DNA of 64,000 bases. It comes from UBA8231 sp036011085 (lineage in GTDB: Bacteria > Latescibacterota > UBA2968 > UBA8231). Shown here one piece after another: positions 35,843 through 44,781 of the stretch (the first letter of the stretch is position 1; each line of letters begins with the position of its first letter). The stretch is from contig DASCMS010000104.1 of NCBI GenBank assembly GCA_036011085.1, positions 11,959-75,958 on the forward strand, read 5' to 3'. The translations under genes were made by a program, and so were the position numbers. Below the pieces are notes generated by a model that searched no databases, was not told where the DNA came from, and saw only the letters and a program-made list of their open reading frames with translations.

Positions 35843-36985
35843 TCAGGGTCCTTCCGGCAGCCACAGTTGCACGCCATCGATCTCAGGGGACCGCGGGACC
35901 TCGGATCTGAGGCCGCGGTAGGGCTTGCCGACGATGCCGGTTACGGTGCCGTCATCGCCGGCGAGGCTGATCACCTTGGCTTCATGCGTACCCAGACCCG
36001 CGTCGATGACGTGCTCCACCAGGTGTCCATCCCGGCTGTAGAAGATGCGCTGCCGTGGCGTGTGCGCATCGTTGCCGCCCGGGTCGCCGAGCTCGCCGAC
36101 GAAGAGATCGGGACGACCGTCGCCGTCGAAGTCAGCCACGGCCAGCGAGTGCGGGTCGAGGAGCCGGTCATGGAGCAGCTCGGCTTCCCAGGGGGCTTCG
36201 GGGTCGCCGCGGTGTCGCAGGCGTGCGACTCGTCCGAAGTCGCTGTCCTGGCGTCGATAGCTGGCGTCCCCTTCGGCGACAACGATGTCCACCTGACCGT
36301 TGCCGTCGAAGTCGGCCACCGCCAGCCGGGGCGAGACGAAATCGTCGGTAAATCGATGGCGCTCGACGCGCCCGCCGCCCCGGACTCGATACCAGGAAAG
36401 GCCGGCGATCAACTCGTGGCGGCCATCACCGTCGACGTCGGCCACGGCAAAGCCTTCTTCGACCAGATCCTCGGCGACCGTGCAGAGGCCGGGCCAGGGT
36501 GACTGGCGCGGGTCATCGGGAACCGGCAGGCTGAAGAGGGCACGGGCGCCCTGGTTCCAGAAGTAGAGCTCGGGACGTCCGTCGCCATCGAGGTCACCCA
36601 CATACTGATCGTGGCACTGACCGGCGCCCAACTCACAGATCAGGTGCCGTGTCCAGGGCTCCGTCGGATCCTGAGGGCATTCCCACCAGGACAGGTGCTG
36701 TGTGCTGTAGTCCCCACCGCCCACGAAGTCGAGGCTGCCCGTGCCGGTGAGGTCGTAGAGAAAACCGCCGGCCTCGAGGGACGGGTAGCTGTCGTCCATC
36801 AGGTGACGACGCCAGGAGCCGTCCTCTTCACGTCCCAGCCAGTAGAGGCCATCGGCGCCACGCCGGGCAGCGACGACGATTTCGGGCTCACCGTCGGCAT
36901 TGAGGTCGCCGACGACGAGCAGGACGCGCTCGGCGGGTACACCGTGGTAGATGGTCGTGCGCTGGAAACGCGGGATCTCGCCCAC
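35843..36985 (-). CDS. FG-GAP/VCBS repeat protein
   Basis: The 380-residue protein is built from repeated beta-propeller blades with calcium-binding DxDGDGxxD/E loops: DLDGDGRPELYFW, DVDGDGRHELIAGL, DFDGNGQVDIVVAEG, DFDGDGRPDLFVGE, plus a first DLNADGEPEIVVAA. These match FG-GAP/VCBS repeats. Unlike most such proteins it has no signal peptide, starting directly MGEIPRFQRTTIYHG (GTG start, with AGAGGAG upstream), so its location is unclear. It lies upstream of the RND operon in the same direction, but that operon has its own operator, so the two may be independent. Function unknown. Confidence 0.82.
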   Translation of the reverse strand: MGEIPRFQRTTIYHGVPAERVLLVVGDLNADGEPEIVVAARRGADGLYWLGREEDGSWRRHLMDDSYPSLEAGGFLYDLTGTGSLDFVGGGDYSTQHLSWWECPQDPTEPWTRHLICELGAGQCHDQYVGDLDGDGRPELYFWNQGARALFSLPVPDDPRQSPWPGLCTVAEDLVEEGFAVADVDGDGRHELIAGLSWYRVRGGGRVERHRFTDDFVSPRLAVADFDGNGQVDIVVAEGDASYRRQDSDFGRVARLRHRGDPEAPWEAELLHDRLLDPHSLAVADFDGDGRPDLFVGELGDPGGNDAHTPRQRIFYSRDGHLVEHVIDAGLGTHEAKVISLAGDDGTVTGIVGKPYRGLRSEVPRSPEIDGVQLWLPEGP

Positions 36986-37108
36986 GGAATCTCCTCTATC
37001 TTCTCTTCGCTGGCCCCGGGGAAACGACCCGCTTACAGTACCTCACATGCCGTCGGTCCACCAGAGGCACCGGCAACAGAGACCCGATACCACGGAGGGA
37101 GAGCCACC

Positions 37109-37888
37109 ATGATTCGCGTGACAGTCTGGGGGGAAAACGTCCACGAGCGCACCAACGACGTCGTGCGAGAGGTGTATCCCGAGGGCATGCACACGACGAT
37201 CGCCGAGGGTTTGCGTGTCGATCCCGGCATCGAGGTGCGCACCGCCACCCTCGACCAGGACGACGATCACGGTTTGTCCGAGGAGATTCTCGACGAAACG
37301 GACGTGCTCGTCTGGTGGGGACACGCCGCACACGGCAAAGTACGGGACGAAGTGGTAGCCCGAACCAAGAAGCGAGTGCTCGAAGGGATGGGACTCATCC
37401 TCCTGCATTCGGCGCACTACTCGAAGATCTTCAAGAGCCTCATGGGAACCACGTGCTCACTGTGCTGGCGCGAGGCCGGCGAGAAGGAACGCCTGTGGGT
37501 GTGCAACCCCGGACACCCGATCACCCAGGGACTGGGCAAGTACTTCGAGTTGCCACAAACCGAGATGTACGGTGAGCCCTTCGGCGTGCCGGCCCCGGAC
37601 GAGCAGGTCTTCATCAGCTGGTTCGAAGGGGGCGAGGTGTTCCGCTCGGGGATCACCTACTTCCGGGGAAACGGGCGCATCTTCTACTTCCGACCCGGGC
37701 ACGAGACCTACCCCATTTTCTACGACGACAACGTTCGTCTCGTGCTGCGCAATGCCGTGCGCTGGGCTCAACCCGCGGGCGGTCGCTGGATCGACAACTG
37801 TCCCAATGTGCCGATCGACGAGGCGCCGGAACCGATCACGCGGCAGGGCAAGGGGCTGCACCAGGACGGCGACGAAGGTTTCCGGTAG
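37109..37888 (+). CDS. ThuA domain protein (trehalose-utilisation type)
   Basis: The 259-residue protein starts MIRVTVWGENVHER, and has VLVWWGHAAHGKV, MGLILLHSAHYSKIFKSLMG and ITYFRGNGRIFYFRPGHETY, which are hallmarks of the ThuA fold, a class I glutamine-amidotransferase-like domain without a clear catalytic cysteine. ThuA proteins take part in sugar (trehalose or sucrose derivative) catabolism, often with Gfo/Idh oxidoreductases such as those found elsewhere in this window. A strong GGAGGGAG site precedes the ATG. A second ThuA gene lies at 48699-49373. Exact reaction unknown. Confidence 0.88.
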   Translation: MIRVTVWGENVHERTNDVVREVYPEGMHTTIAEGLRVDPGIEVRTATLDQDDDHGLSEEILDETDVLVWWGHAAHGKVRDEVVARTKKRVLEGMGLILLHSAHYSKIFKSLMGTTCSLCWREAGEKERLWVCNPGHPITQGLGKYFELPQTEMYGEPFGVPAPDEQVFISWFEGGEVFRSGITYFRGNGRIFYFRPGHETYPIFYDDNVRLVLRNAVRWAQPAGGRWIDNCPNVPIDEAPEPITRQGKGLHQDGDEGFR

Positions 37889-37910
37889 TCGTGGAGGATG
37901 GCCGGAGGCA

Positions 37911-39137
37911 TCAGTCCATCAGGTGGGCCCAGACCTTGCGTACGCCGGCGATGGTCTGGTCGATGTCCTCGTCGGTGTAGCGTTCGTCCACCGGCAGCCG
38001 GATCACGGTGCGCTGCAGCTCGTCGACATGGGGGCAGCAGTCAGGATCGTAGACGATGTCGCGCCAGAAGGCGGGGACCTCGTCGGTGAGCGGATAGTAA
38101 CGCTTTGTCCGCACCAGCTCCGTGCGCAGGATGTTGCTGGCCGGTGACATGCCGGTGCTGATCGACAGACCCTCCGCCCGCAGGGCCTCCACCAGTTCGT
38201 CTCGACGATCGGGATCACAGGTCAGCCGTCCGGCCACCGGCCACCACGAAGGTTCGGCGCCTTCGATGAGATGGGGAAGATCAAAGCTCTCGAGGTCGGC
38301 CAACTCGGCGTAGTAGCGACGGGCGATCTGGTCCCGTCGCCGCACCAGCGCCCCGAGCTTGTCGAGTTGGGCCAGTCCGACAGCGGCGTGCAGGCCGTTG
38401 GCCCGGTAGTTGAGGGCGAAGAAGGGGATCGGTTGGCCGCCGCGTCCGACGGAGCCGTCGCGCAGGTAGGTCTTGTCGCGGAACAGCGAGGCGATGCGGG
38501 CGACCTCGCCGTCATCGGTCGTCACGAAGCCGCCGTCGCCTGTTGTCATCTGCTTCGATTCATTCATACTGAAGCCGGCGGCCTTGCCCAGCCCGCCGAG
38601 GAGCTTGCCCCGGTAGCGACCTCCATGTCCCTGGGCACAGTCCTCCAGTATGGTGACACCGGTGTCGGCGGCGAGCAGTTCGAAGGCGCCCATGTCGCAG
38701 GGCAACCCGGACATGTGCACGGCGATGACGACCTTGGTCCGCGGACCGATCGCTGACCGCACGCTCTCGGGTGAAATGAGGCGTGTGTCGAGATCGATGT
38801 CGGCAAAGACCGGCACCGCGTGCAGGGCGAGGATGGCAGCGACGGTACCGATGTCCGTCATCGGCGTGGTGATCACCTCGTCCCCCTCGGCGACACCGAG
38901 GGCGCAGAGGGCGGTGTGCAGTGCCGCTGTACCCGAGGTGACCGTAATGGCGTGTCGGACCTGGAAGGCCTCACACAGAGCGGCCTCGAACTCGGTGATG
39001 ATGCCGCCAGGGCCCATCAGCTTGCCACTGTCCAGGGCGCGGGACAACTGCACCACCTCCTCGGCACCGTAACGATTCGTCAGCGTGTAGGGAGTTGGCT
39101 TGGCTTTCGGCCCGCCGCGGAGAGCGAGTTCTTCCAT
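37911..39137 (-). CDS. DegT/DnrJ/EryC1/StrS family aminotransferase
   Basis: The 408-residue PLP enzyme shows the family motifs: the SGTAALHTAL phosphate-binding loop, EDCAQ with D166 for the pyridine nitrogen, and the lysine motif FSMNESKQMTTGDGG with K195 forming the Schiff base. These aminotransferases transfer amino groups to nucleotide-linked or free sugars. No other amino-sugar gene is next to it; the HAD phosphatase 60 bp upstream on the same strand could be co-transcribed. ATG 39137 is the start. It converges with the ThuA gene. Confidence 0.88.
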   Translation of the reverse strand: MEELALRGGPKAKPTPYTLTNRYGAEEVVQLSRALDSGKLMGPGGIITEFEAALCEAFQVRHAITVTSGTAALHTALCALGVAEGDEVITTPMTDIGTVAAILALHAVPVFADIDLDTRLISPESVRSAIGPRTKVVIAVHMSGLPCDMGAFELLAADTGVTILEDCAQGHGGRYRGKLLGGLGKAAGFSMNESKQMTTGDGGFVTTDDGEVARIASLFRDKTYLRDGSVGRGGQPIPFFALNYRANGLHAAVGLAQLDKLGALVRRRDQIARRYYAELADLESFDLPHLIEGAEPSWWPVAGRLTCDPDRRDELVEALRAEGLSISTGMSPASNILRTELVRTKRYYPLTDEVPAFWRDIVYDPDCCPHVDELQRTVIRLPVDERYTDEDIDQTIAGVRKVWAHLMD

Positions 39138-39197
39138 GGATCATGTCCCCGGGTCAGAGTCGTTGACGGAGGATCAGCGGGGCTGCAACTTGCACGA

Positions 39198-39875
39198 TTA
39201 CCCGTCTGGCAGGGAGGCCAGCAGGGGCGGTACCTCGGCGAGGCGATCGACGAAGAGCTCGGCAGGTGGCAGGTCGTCGGGCCATTCCTGCCAGCCACGC
39301 ATCCAGATGGCGGTGAGCCCGGCGTCGGTGGCGCCCTGTACGTCGTTGACGGGATGATCGCCAACGTAGACGGCATCGTCAGCATCCATGTCCAGGGCTT
39401 CGAGGACAGCCTCGAAGATCCGGGCGTCCGGTTTCTTGACACCCAACGCCTCGGAGACGATGACGGCATCAACCCGTTCGTCCAGACCGAGGCGGGCGAT
39501 CTTGGCCTCCTGGGCGGCTACGGTGCCATTGGTCAGGATGCCCAGGCTCAGGCCCTCTTCGCGCAGCTCATCCAGCACGTCGTGGGCGTCCTCCATGGCG
39601 ACGGCACACCCGGGAAAGGTCAAGTGCCAGTGCTTGTCGACAGTTGCCGCTCTGGGAGGCCTGGACCAGTCGATGCCAGCGATGATATCGGCAGCGCGCG
39701 TGTCGGCGGCGTAGCCATTGCCGTCGGCCCGACCAAGAGTCTCGCGAATGACTTTGGGGTCGGCCGTATCCAGGGCCTTGCCGAAACGATCGAGGAAAGG
39801 CTGAAGGTAGGCATCGATCGAGCGAGACCGATCGGCCAGAGTGCAGTCGAGATCGAAGATGACGGAGCGTAGCAT
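39198..39875 (-). CDS. HAD-superfamily hydrolase
   Basis: The 225-residue protein has HAD motif I FDLDCTLAD (D8 nucleophile, D10), motif II LGILTNGT, a lysine in GVKKPDARIF (motif III) and motif IV VGDHPVND, with a four-helix cap between motifs I and II. It is close to phosphoglycolate phosphatase-like or 2-haloacid dehalogenase-like enzymes; substrate unknown. The start at ATG 39875 gives a correct N-terminus; an upstream reading (39902) would collide with the Kelch gene. It is divergent from the Kelch gene at 39903 and precedes the DegT gene on the same strand. Confidence 0.86.
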   Translation of the reverse strand: MLRSVIFDLDCTLADRSRSIDAYLQPFLDRFGKALDTADPKVIRETLGRADGNGYAADTRAADIIAGIDWSRPPRAATVDKHWHLTFPGCAVAMEDAHDVLDELREEGLSLGILTNGTVAAQEAKIARLGLDERVDAVIVSEALGVKKPDARIFEAVLEALDMDADDAVYVGDHPVNDVQGATDAGLTAIWMRGWQEWPDDLPPAELFVDRLAEVPPLLASLPDG

Positions 39876-39902
39876 GCCACGAAACAAGGAAGGACGTCGC
39901 AT

Positions 39903-40853
39903 ATGAGCAATGGCGATCCGGAGTACGAATGGTCACTCGTGACCCGCGAGGCGGCCTTCGCGCCCAGGGACGGCGCTGGCGCCCTCTCTTTCGATGGCCG
40001 AATGTGGCTGCTGGGTGGCTGGAACCCGGGGAACAAGAAGCACTTCCCGACCACGTGCAACAGCGAGGTGTGGTCGTCGGTGGACGGCGTCGACTGGGAG
40101 CTGCATGGCCACGCGCCATGGGAGGGACGGCACACCGCTGGGTACGCCGTACACGAGGGGGCCATGTGGGTCATCGGCGGGGACGCCAACCAGAGGCACT
40201 ACCAGAACGACGTGTGGCGGACGTCAGATGGGACTGACTGGCAGCTCGTATGCGCGGATGTGCCATGGGCGCCGCGCGCCCTGCACTACACCGTCGCTCA
40301 TGGCGATGCTCTGTGGGTGATGGGCGGGCAGACGATGCCGGAGTTTGCCGGCGGCGAAGAGCGGTTCTACGCCGATGTGTGGCGCTCGGAGGACGGCGTC
40401 GCATGGGAGTGTGTCTGCGCCGAGGCGGCATGGCCGGCTCGTGGCGCGATCGGGGCGGCCGCCGTGCACGACGGACGGATCTGGCTGTTGGGCGGCGGCC
40501 GCTATGACACGCCGACGACACCGCAGCGCGCTTACTGGAACGATGTGTGGAGCTCGACGGACGGCGTCGACTGGACCTGTGTCAACGGGGCGGCCCCATG
40601 GCACCCGCGAATGTATCATGAGGTACTCTGCTTTGACGATCTACTCTGGGTGCTGGAGGGGTGGCACGAACTGGGAACCAACCGCAACGATGTCTGGCAC
40701 AGCGCCGACGGCGTGACCTGGGAGGAGTTGCCCGGCACGCCCTGGGCTCCAAGGCACGCGGCGAGTGTCTTCGTGTACGAGGAGGCGCTGTGGATGGTCA
40801 CCGGCAACAATATGGAAAGCGACGTGTGGAAACTCACCCGAAAGGGAGGATGA
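39903..40853 (+). CDS. Kelch-repeat beta-propeller protein
   Basis: The 316-residue protein consists of five or more repeats of about 50 residues, each ending in (N/A)DVW-S-DGxxW as in NDVWRTSDGTDW, ADVWRSEDGVAW, NDVWSSTDGVDW and NDVWHSADGVTW, with the preceding strand WLLGG or WVMGG. This is a Kelch/galactose-oxidase-like propeller. No signal peptide is visible. A strong AAGGAAGG site precedes the ATG. It heads a tight run (Kelch, SDR, alpha/alpha barrel, enolase-superfamily) and may be a binding scaffold for the same sugar (inference). Confidence 0.85.
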   Translation: MSNGDPEYEWSLVTREAAFAPRDGAGALSFDGRMWLLGGWNPGNKKHFPTTCNSEVWSSVDGVDWELHGHAPWEGRHTAGYAVHEGAMWVIGGDANQRHYQNDVWRTSDGTDWQLVCADVPWAPRALHYTVAHGDALWVMGGQTMPEFAGGEERFYADVWRSEDGVAWECVCAEAAWPARGAIGAAAVHDGRIWLLGGGRYDTPTTPQRAYWNDVWSSTDGVDWTCVNGAAPWHPRMYHEVLCFDDLLWVLEGWHELGTNRNDVWHSADGVTWEELPGTPWAPRHAASVFVYEEALWMVTGNNMESDVWKLTRKGG

Positions 40854-40857
40854 AGAG

Positions 40858-41607
40858 ATGAGCGCAGCCGATCGAGTGGCGATCGTCACGGGCGCCGGAT
40901 CCGGCATAGGCAAAGCGTCGGCCCTGGCCCTGGTCGAGGCCGGCTATGCCGTGGGCCTGGCAGGACGACGCGCGGATAAGCTGGAAGAGGTGGCCGCCGA
41001 GGCGGGGGATGTGGCCCTGGCGGTGCCCACCGATGTGACCGACCCGGCGTCGGTGCAGCAGCTGTTCGCAGCGACAACACAACGCTTCGGGCGCCTGGAC
41101 GTGCTGTTCAACAACGCCGGCATGGGAGCACCCGGCGTGCCGCTGGAGGAGCTGACCTACGAGCAGTGGACGGCAGTGGTAGACGTCAATCTGACGGGAG
41201 TGTTTCTGTGTACGCAGGAGGCCTTCAAGGTGATGAAGGCGCAGGATCCGATGGGCGGGCGCATCATCAACAACGGCTCGATCTCGGCCCACGTACCGCG
41301 GCCCAACTCATCGCCGTACACAGCGACCAAGCACGCCGTCACCGGGCTGACCCGATCCACATCCCTGGACGGACGCAAGTACAACATCGCCTGCGGCCAG
41401 ATCGACATCGGCAATGCAGCAACGAACATGACGGAGCGGATGAACGACGGTGTGCCCCAGGCGGACGGCTCGAAGAAGGTGGAACCCCGCATGCACGTCG
41501 ACAATGTGGCCAACGCCGTCGTCTACATGGCGTCGCTGTCGCTGGAGGCGAATGTGCAGTTCATGACGGTCATGGCGACGACGATGCCGTACATCGGGCG
41601 AGGGTAG
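40858..41607 (+). CDS. Short-chain dehydrogenase/reductase
   Basis: The 249-residue classical SDR has the TGAGSGIG cofactor motif (residues 11-18), NNAG (86-89), catalytic S141, Y154 and K158 (YTATK). These are all the residues of an active NAD(P)-dependent alcohol/ketone oxidoreductase. The C-terminus after VEPRMHVDNVANAVVYMASL is typical for the family. It starts 4 bp after the Kelch stop with GGGAGGA upstream, so co-translation is likely. The substrate is probably a sugar or sugar acid given the enolase-family neighbour (inference). Confidence 0.92.
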   Translation: MSAADRVAIVTGAGSGIGKASALALVEAGYAVGLAGRRADKLEEVAAEAGDVALAVPTDVTDPASVQQLFAATTQRFGRLDVLFNNAGMGAPGVPLEELTYEQWTAVVDVNLTGVFLCTQEAFKVMKAQDPMGGRIINNGSISAHVPRPNSSPYTATKHAVTGLTRSTSLDGRKYNIACGQIDIGNAATNMTERMNDGVPQADGSKKVEPRMHVDNVANAVVYMASLSLEANVQFMTVMATTMPYIGRG

Positions 41608-41618
41608 GCAAGGCCGTC

Positions 41619-43247
41619 GTGACTCGTCTGCGATCGGTCAACACGGAAGGGATCGCGGGGGCGATCCGCTTTGGTTGCCGCACCATGCGGCACATCTTCG
41701 ATGCCGACGATGGGGATGTGCCGTTCTTCGGCTCGCGTCTGCGGCCGGAGGCGTTTCTGCGCTTCAGTCCGCACCACAGCGAAGCCCATGTTCCCGGACG
41801 TCATCTGAATGCCCTGCTGGCGGCGGAAGAGGTCGCCCCCGACGACAGCGCTGATGCCGAGATCCTCGACAACGCCGTGGCCAACCACCGTCGGGCGCTG
41901 ATGTTGTCCTACGGCGGCGTCCTGCCACTGCCACTGAACCGCCCCGAACCGGCGGACATCCCTCCCGTCAACTTCTGTCCGCACAACCTGAGGGAGGGTT
42001 TCCACGGCCTGTTCGCCCTGGCGCGCTGGGGCGACGACGGCGAAGCGGCCGAGCTGGCGGAGAAGAGCATCGCCGCCATCCGGCAGCTGTGGCATCCCCA
42101 GCGTGGCTGGGATAAGGAGCGTCTGCGACGAGCCGGCCTGCAGTACCAGCCCTGCCAGGGGTTCGTTCACGGCGAGGCCAGGATGCTCGGGCCACTGGTC
42201 AAGCTCCACGAGGCCACCGGCAGCCTGCGTGCCCTGCGACTGGCCGAGGATCTCGTCGACAAGCTGACGGCGGAGTTCTACCTGGAGGACGGTGCCTACA
42301 CACAGGACCGCTTCGGCATCCGTCACGCTCACTCGGTCACCTGCTGCCTGTCCTCGCTGGCGCAGTACGCTGAGCTGCGACATGACCTCGACCTGCTGCG
42401 GCGGGTGCAGGCGTTCTACAACCACGGCCTGTGGGAGATGCGCGACGTCATCGGCTGGTCACCCGAACAGGCGCAGCAGACGGGCAGCGACCACGGCGAG
42501 GCCAACAACACCGGCGACATCCTGGAGACAGCTCTGATCCTGGGTCGTCATCTCGACCCACGCTATGACCAGGACGCCGAGCGAATCCTGCGTTGCCATC
42601 TGCTGCCCTCGCAGCTGCTCGACGTGTCCTTCGTCGAAGAGCCGGACAATCCCGAGGGCGTGGATGGGCTGCGCGATCTGGCCCGACGACATCAGGGGGC
42701 CTGGGGATTCCCCGCTCCATACGGCCATGAACCTGCCGGCGAGGGGCGTGGCAATCTGTCGTTCAACATGGACATCGTCGGTGGGGTCGTGGGCTCACTG
42801 TGCGCCGCCCTGCAGGCAGCCGTGCGTACCGACGACGATGGTCACCACGTGCGCCTGCTGATGGCGAGTGAAACAGACGGCGTGCAGGTGAGATCACCCT
42901 ATGGACAGCACAGCACTCCCGAGATCCTCGTGATACGTGTTCTGCGGCGGGGCGCCCTGCACATCCGACTGCCTCCTTGGGTGGATCCGCAGCGTGTCAT
43001 CGTCGAACCGGTGAGGGAGCGCTACACCGTCGACCCAGCCGGTCTGCACATCACCGAGCCCACCCTCGACAGCGACATACGGATCCGCTTCGGTCTGCCT
43101 GTGGAGGAGTTCCCCCTCACCCATCACCACGATGAGCCCGTGTGGGTGCGCTTGCGCGGCGACCGGGTGGAGGCGATGGACGACCGAGGAACGGACCTGA
43201 CATTCTTTCCGAGCTTTGCCGACCTGGATCTGTGCGTCCCGGATTGA
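41619..43247 (+). CDS. Probable (alpha/alpha)6-barrel carbohydrate-active protein
   Basis: The 542-residue protein has the repetitive helical segments of six-hairpin/AGE-type barrels: FHGLFALARWGDD, AAIRQLWHPQRGWD, DILETALILGRHLD and AGTAW-like aromatic turns, ending in a beta-rich domain with ILVIRVLRRGALHIRL. It resembles glycosidase families with this fold such as GH127-like proteins, but no catalytic pair can be assigned and the family is uncertain. It starts with GTG 11 bp after the SDR, preceded by AGGCAAGG. With the SDR, Kelch and enolase-family genes it could handle the same carbohydrate. Confidence 0.6.
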   Translation: MTRLRSVNTEGIAGAIRFGCRTMRHIFDADDGDVPFFGSRLRPEAFLRFSPHHSEAHVPGRHLNALLAAEEVAPDDSADAEILDNAVANHRRALMLSYGGVLPLPLNRPEPADIPPVNFCPHNLREGFHGLFALARWGDDGEAAELAEKSIAAIRQLWHPQRGWDKERLRRAGLQYQPCQGFVHGEARMLGPLVKLHEATGSLRALRLAEDLVDKLTAEFYLEDGAYTQDRFGIRHAHSVTCCLSSLAQYAELRHDLDLLRRVQAFYNHGLWEMRDVIGWSPEQAQQTGSDHGEANNTGDILETALILGRHLDPRYDQDAERILRCHLLPSQLLDVSFVEEPDNPEGVDGLRDLARRHQGAWGFPAPYGHEPAGEGRGNLSFNMDIVGGVVGSLCAALQAAVRTDDDGHHVRLLMASETDGVQVRSPYGQHSTPEILVIRVLRRGALHIRLPPWVDPQRVIVEPVRERYTVDPAGLHITEPTLDSDIRIRFGLPVEEFPLTHHHDEPVWVRLRGDRVEAMDDRGTDLTFFPSFADLDLCVPD

Positions 43248-43325
43248 GCCTGGTTCACCAGACTCACGATTATTCGGGATCGCGGCCTGGCCGTTGCTAA
43301 CCCGACAACAAGTGGAGCGCGCCGA

Positions 43326-44498
43326 ATGACCGATCCATCACCACACGCCGAGAGTCTGCGAGGGCAGATCAGGATCACCGCCATCAAGGCTCTGCAGCCG
43401 CAGCAGGGCGCCACGCTCATCAAGGTGGAAACCGACGCGGGTGTATATGGGATCGGTCCCTGCCACGGCTCGGGACCCTCTGTCCGTGCCGCCATCGAGG
43501 GGCTGGAAGGGCCTCGTCTGCCCCATCTCGGGCTGATCGGCAAGGATCCACTGGCGATCGACGTCCACTTCCACAATCTGTTCTACGCCTATCCGCAGCG
43601 CGGTCGCGTGATGGGCGTGCTCAGCGCCATCGACATCGCCCTGTGGGACCTGGCGGGGAAGGTGCTTGGGCAGCCGGTCTGCCGTCTGCTGGGTGGTCCC
43701 TTCCGCGATGAGATTCGCCTCTACTCTCACTGTCCTGGCGGAGACCATCTGAGTCAGGATGAATGGAAACAGCGGGCGGACCAGCTGCAGGCCGATCCCT
43801 ACGGATTCAGTGCCTACAAGGTCGACATCCATCACGTCCTGCGGGCTCACATGCAGGAGTACGTGCCCAGCATCGGGCCTCGCGAAGCGCGGGACATCGC
43901 CAAGGCCTACGAGCTGGCGCGCGAGGCTCTGGGCGACGACATCGACATCATCGTCCATTGCCACAACGAGCTCGACCTGCCCAGCGCCATCAAGACGGCC
44001 AAGGCCGTGGAGCCGATCCAGCCCCTCTACCTCGAGGATCCTCTGGCGCCAGAGTTTGGCGATGCCTGGATGGCCCTGAGACGGACGACGCGCATCCCCC
44101 TGTTGACGGGGGAGAACCTGGCTCTGGCCGAAGGGGCATTGCCTTTCCTGCAGAGCCAGGCGGTGGACAGCCTCCAGCCAGATCTCATCAACTGCGGCGG
44201 CATCAGCGGCGCCCGCCGTATCGCCGATCTGGCCGCCCTCTATCGCATTCCCATCTCCTGCCACAACGTGAGCGGTTACGTGCTGGACATGGCATCACAG
44301 CAGTTTTCAGCGTCCGTCTTCAATTGCCCGCTGATGGAATGCCGCAGGACGGCAGCGGCAGCGCCGGAAGCGACGGGGGAGAAGCTGGTCATCCGCGATG
44401 GCAAGATGAAGGTGGCCATGCGGCCCGGCCTGGGGCTGGAGCTCGACGAGGACTACCTGAAGGCGAATCGCGCGGAGGGCGAGCCGTGGTGGGGGTGA
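43326..44498 (+). CDS. Enolase-superfamily (mandelate racemase/galactonate dehydratase-like) enzyme
   Basis: The 390-residue protein has the two-domain plan of the muconate-lactonising/mandelate-racemase group. The barrel ligands are E237 (YLEDPL) and E263 (TGEN), with H313 in SCHNVSG as a general acid/base. The first metal ligand, normally aspartate in DxH as in galactonate dehydratase, reads HCHNE (H211, H213). K165 (YKVDIHH) is in the place of the base-bearing strand. It should act as an acid-sugar dehydratase, but the altered ligand makes activity uncertain. ATG 43326 is preceded by GGAG. The last gene of the Kelch/SDR/barrel run, it overlaps a PIN-toxin remnant on the other strand. Confidence 0.85.
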   Translation: MTDPSPHAESLRGQIRITAIKALQPQQGATLIKVETDAGVYGIGPCHGSGPSVRAAIEGLEGPRLPHLGLIGKDPLAIDVHFHNLFYAYPQRGRVMGVLSAIDIALWDLAGKVLGQPVCRLLGGPFRDEIRLYSHCPGGDHLSQDEWKQRADQLQADPYGFSAYKVDIHHVLRAHMQEYVPSIGPREARDIAKAYELAREALGDDIDIIVHCHNELDLPSAIKTAKAVEPIQPLYLEDPLAPEFGDAWMALRRTTRIPLLTGENLALAEGALPFLQSQAVDSLQPDLINCGGISGARRIADLAALYRIPISCHNVSGYVLDMASQQFSASVFNCPLMECRRTAAAAPEATGEKLVIRDGKMKVAMRPGLGLELDEDYLKANRAEGEPWWG

Positions 44499-44716
44499 TT
44501 CGGCGTGATCACACATCCTCCCAGGGATTTCAGCACGCGGGCCCCGGTGGCCGTCAGGTCATCGACGTTGCGCGTGACCACCGTCATCGAGTGCACAAGG
44601 GCCGTGGCGCCGATGAGACCGTCCGCCATGCTCACGGCGACACCCCTGCTGGCAGCGTCGTCCGACAGTGTACTCCACTGCAGGGCGACGACGGCCGAGA
44701 TGCCCAGGCCTTTCGA
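44453..44716 (-). pseudogene. Truncated VapC/PIN-domain (FitB-like) toxin gene
   Basis: Reading the minus strand gives SMADGLIGATALVHSMTVVTRN followed by a segment ending in TGARVLKSLGG. This matches the C-terminal part of VapC/FitB PIN toxins (usually IADALIAATALAHGLTLVTRN), including the acidic residue D in MAD. The usual N-terminal half with the other metal-binding acids is missing: a stop codon lies just upstream at 44717-44719. The frame also runs past the natural end into the enolase gene's 3' end, so the protein would be aberrant. It is a decayed toxin without an antitoxin reading next to it. Confidence 0.6.
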
Positions 44717-44719
44717 CTA

Positions 44720-44740
44720 CACTGTCTAGATCATACAGTG
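44720..44740. promoter_or_regulatory. Operator-like inverted repeat next to toxin remnant
   Basis: CACTGT (44720-44725) and ACAGTG (44735-44740) form an inverted repeat around a 9-base centre that includes, on the minus strand, TATGAT. On the plus strand it is followed by AGAAGGGAGGT and an ATG at 44764, whose frame is cut off within a few codons by the downstream nif3-like gene. The arrangement looks like the promoter of a lost antitoxin gene, but this is speculative. Confidence 0.35.
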
Positions 44741-44781
44741 ACACAGAAGGGAGGTCAGAGCCGATGCCTCGCAAGTTCTGG

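Noticed and set aside
44505..44729. Small plus-strand frame of 74 codons
   Set aside because: It is antisense to the PIN-toxin remnant and has no recognisable sequence.
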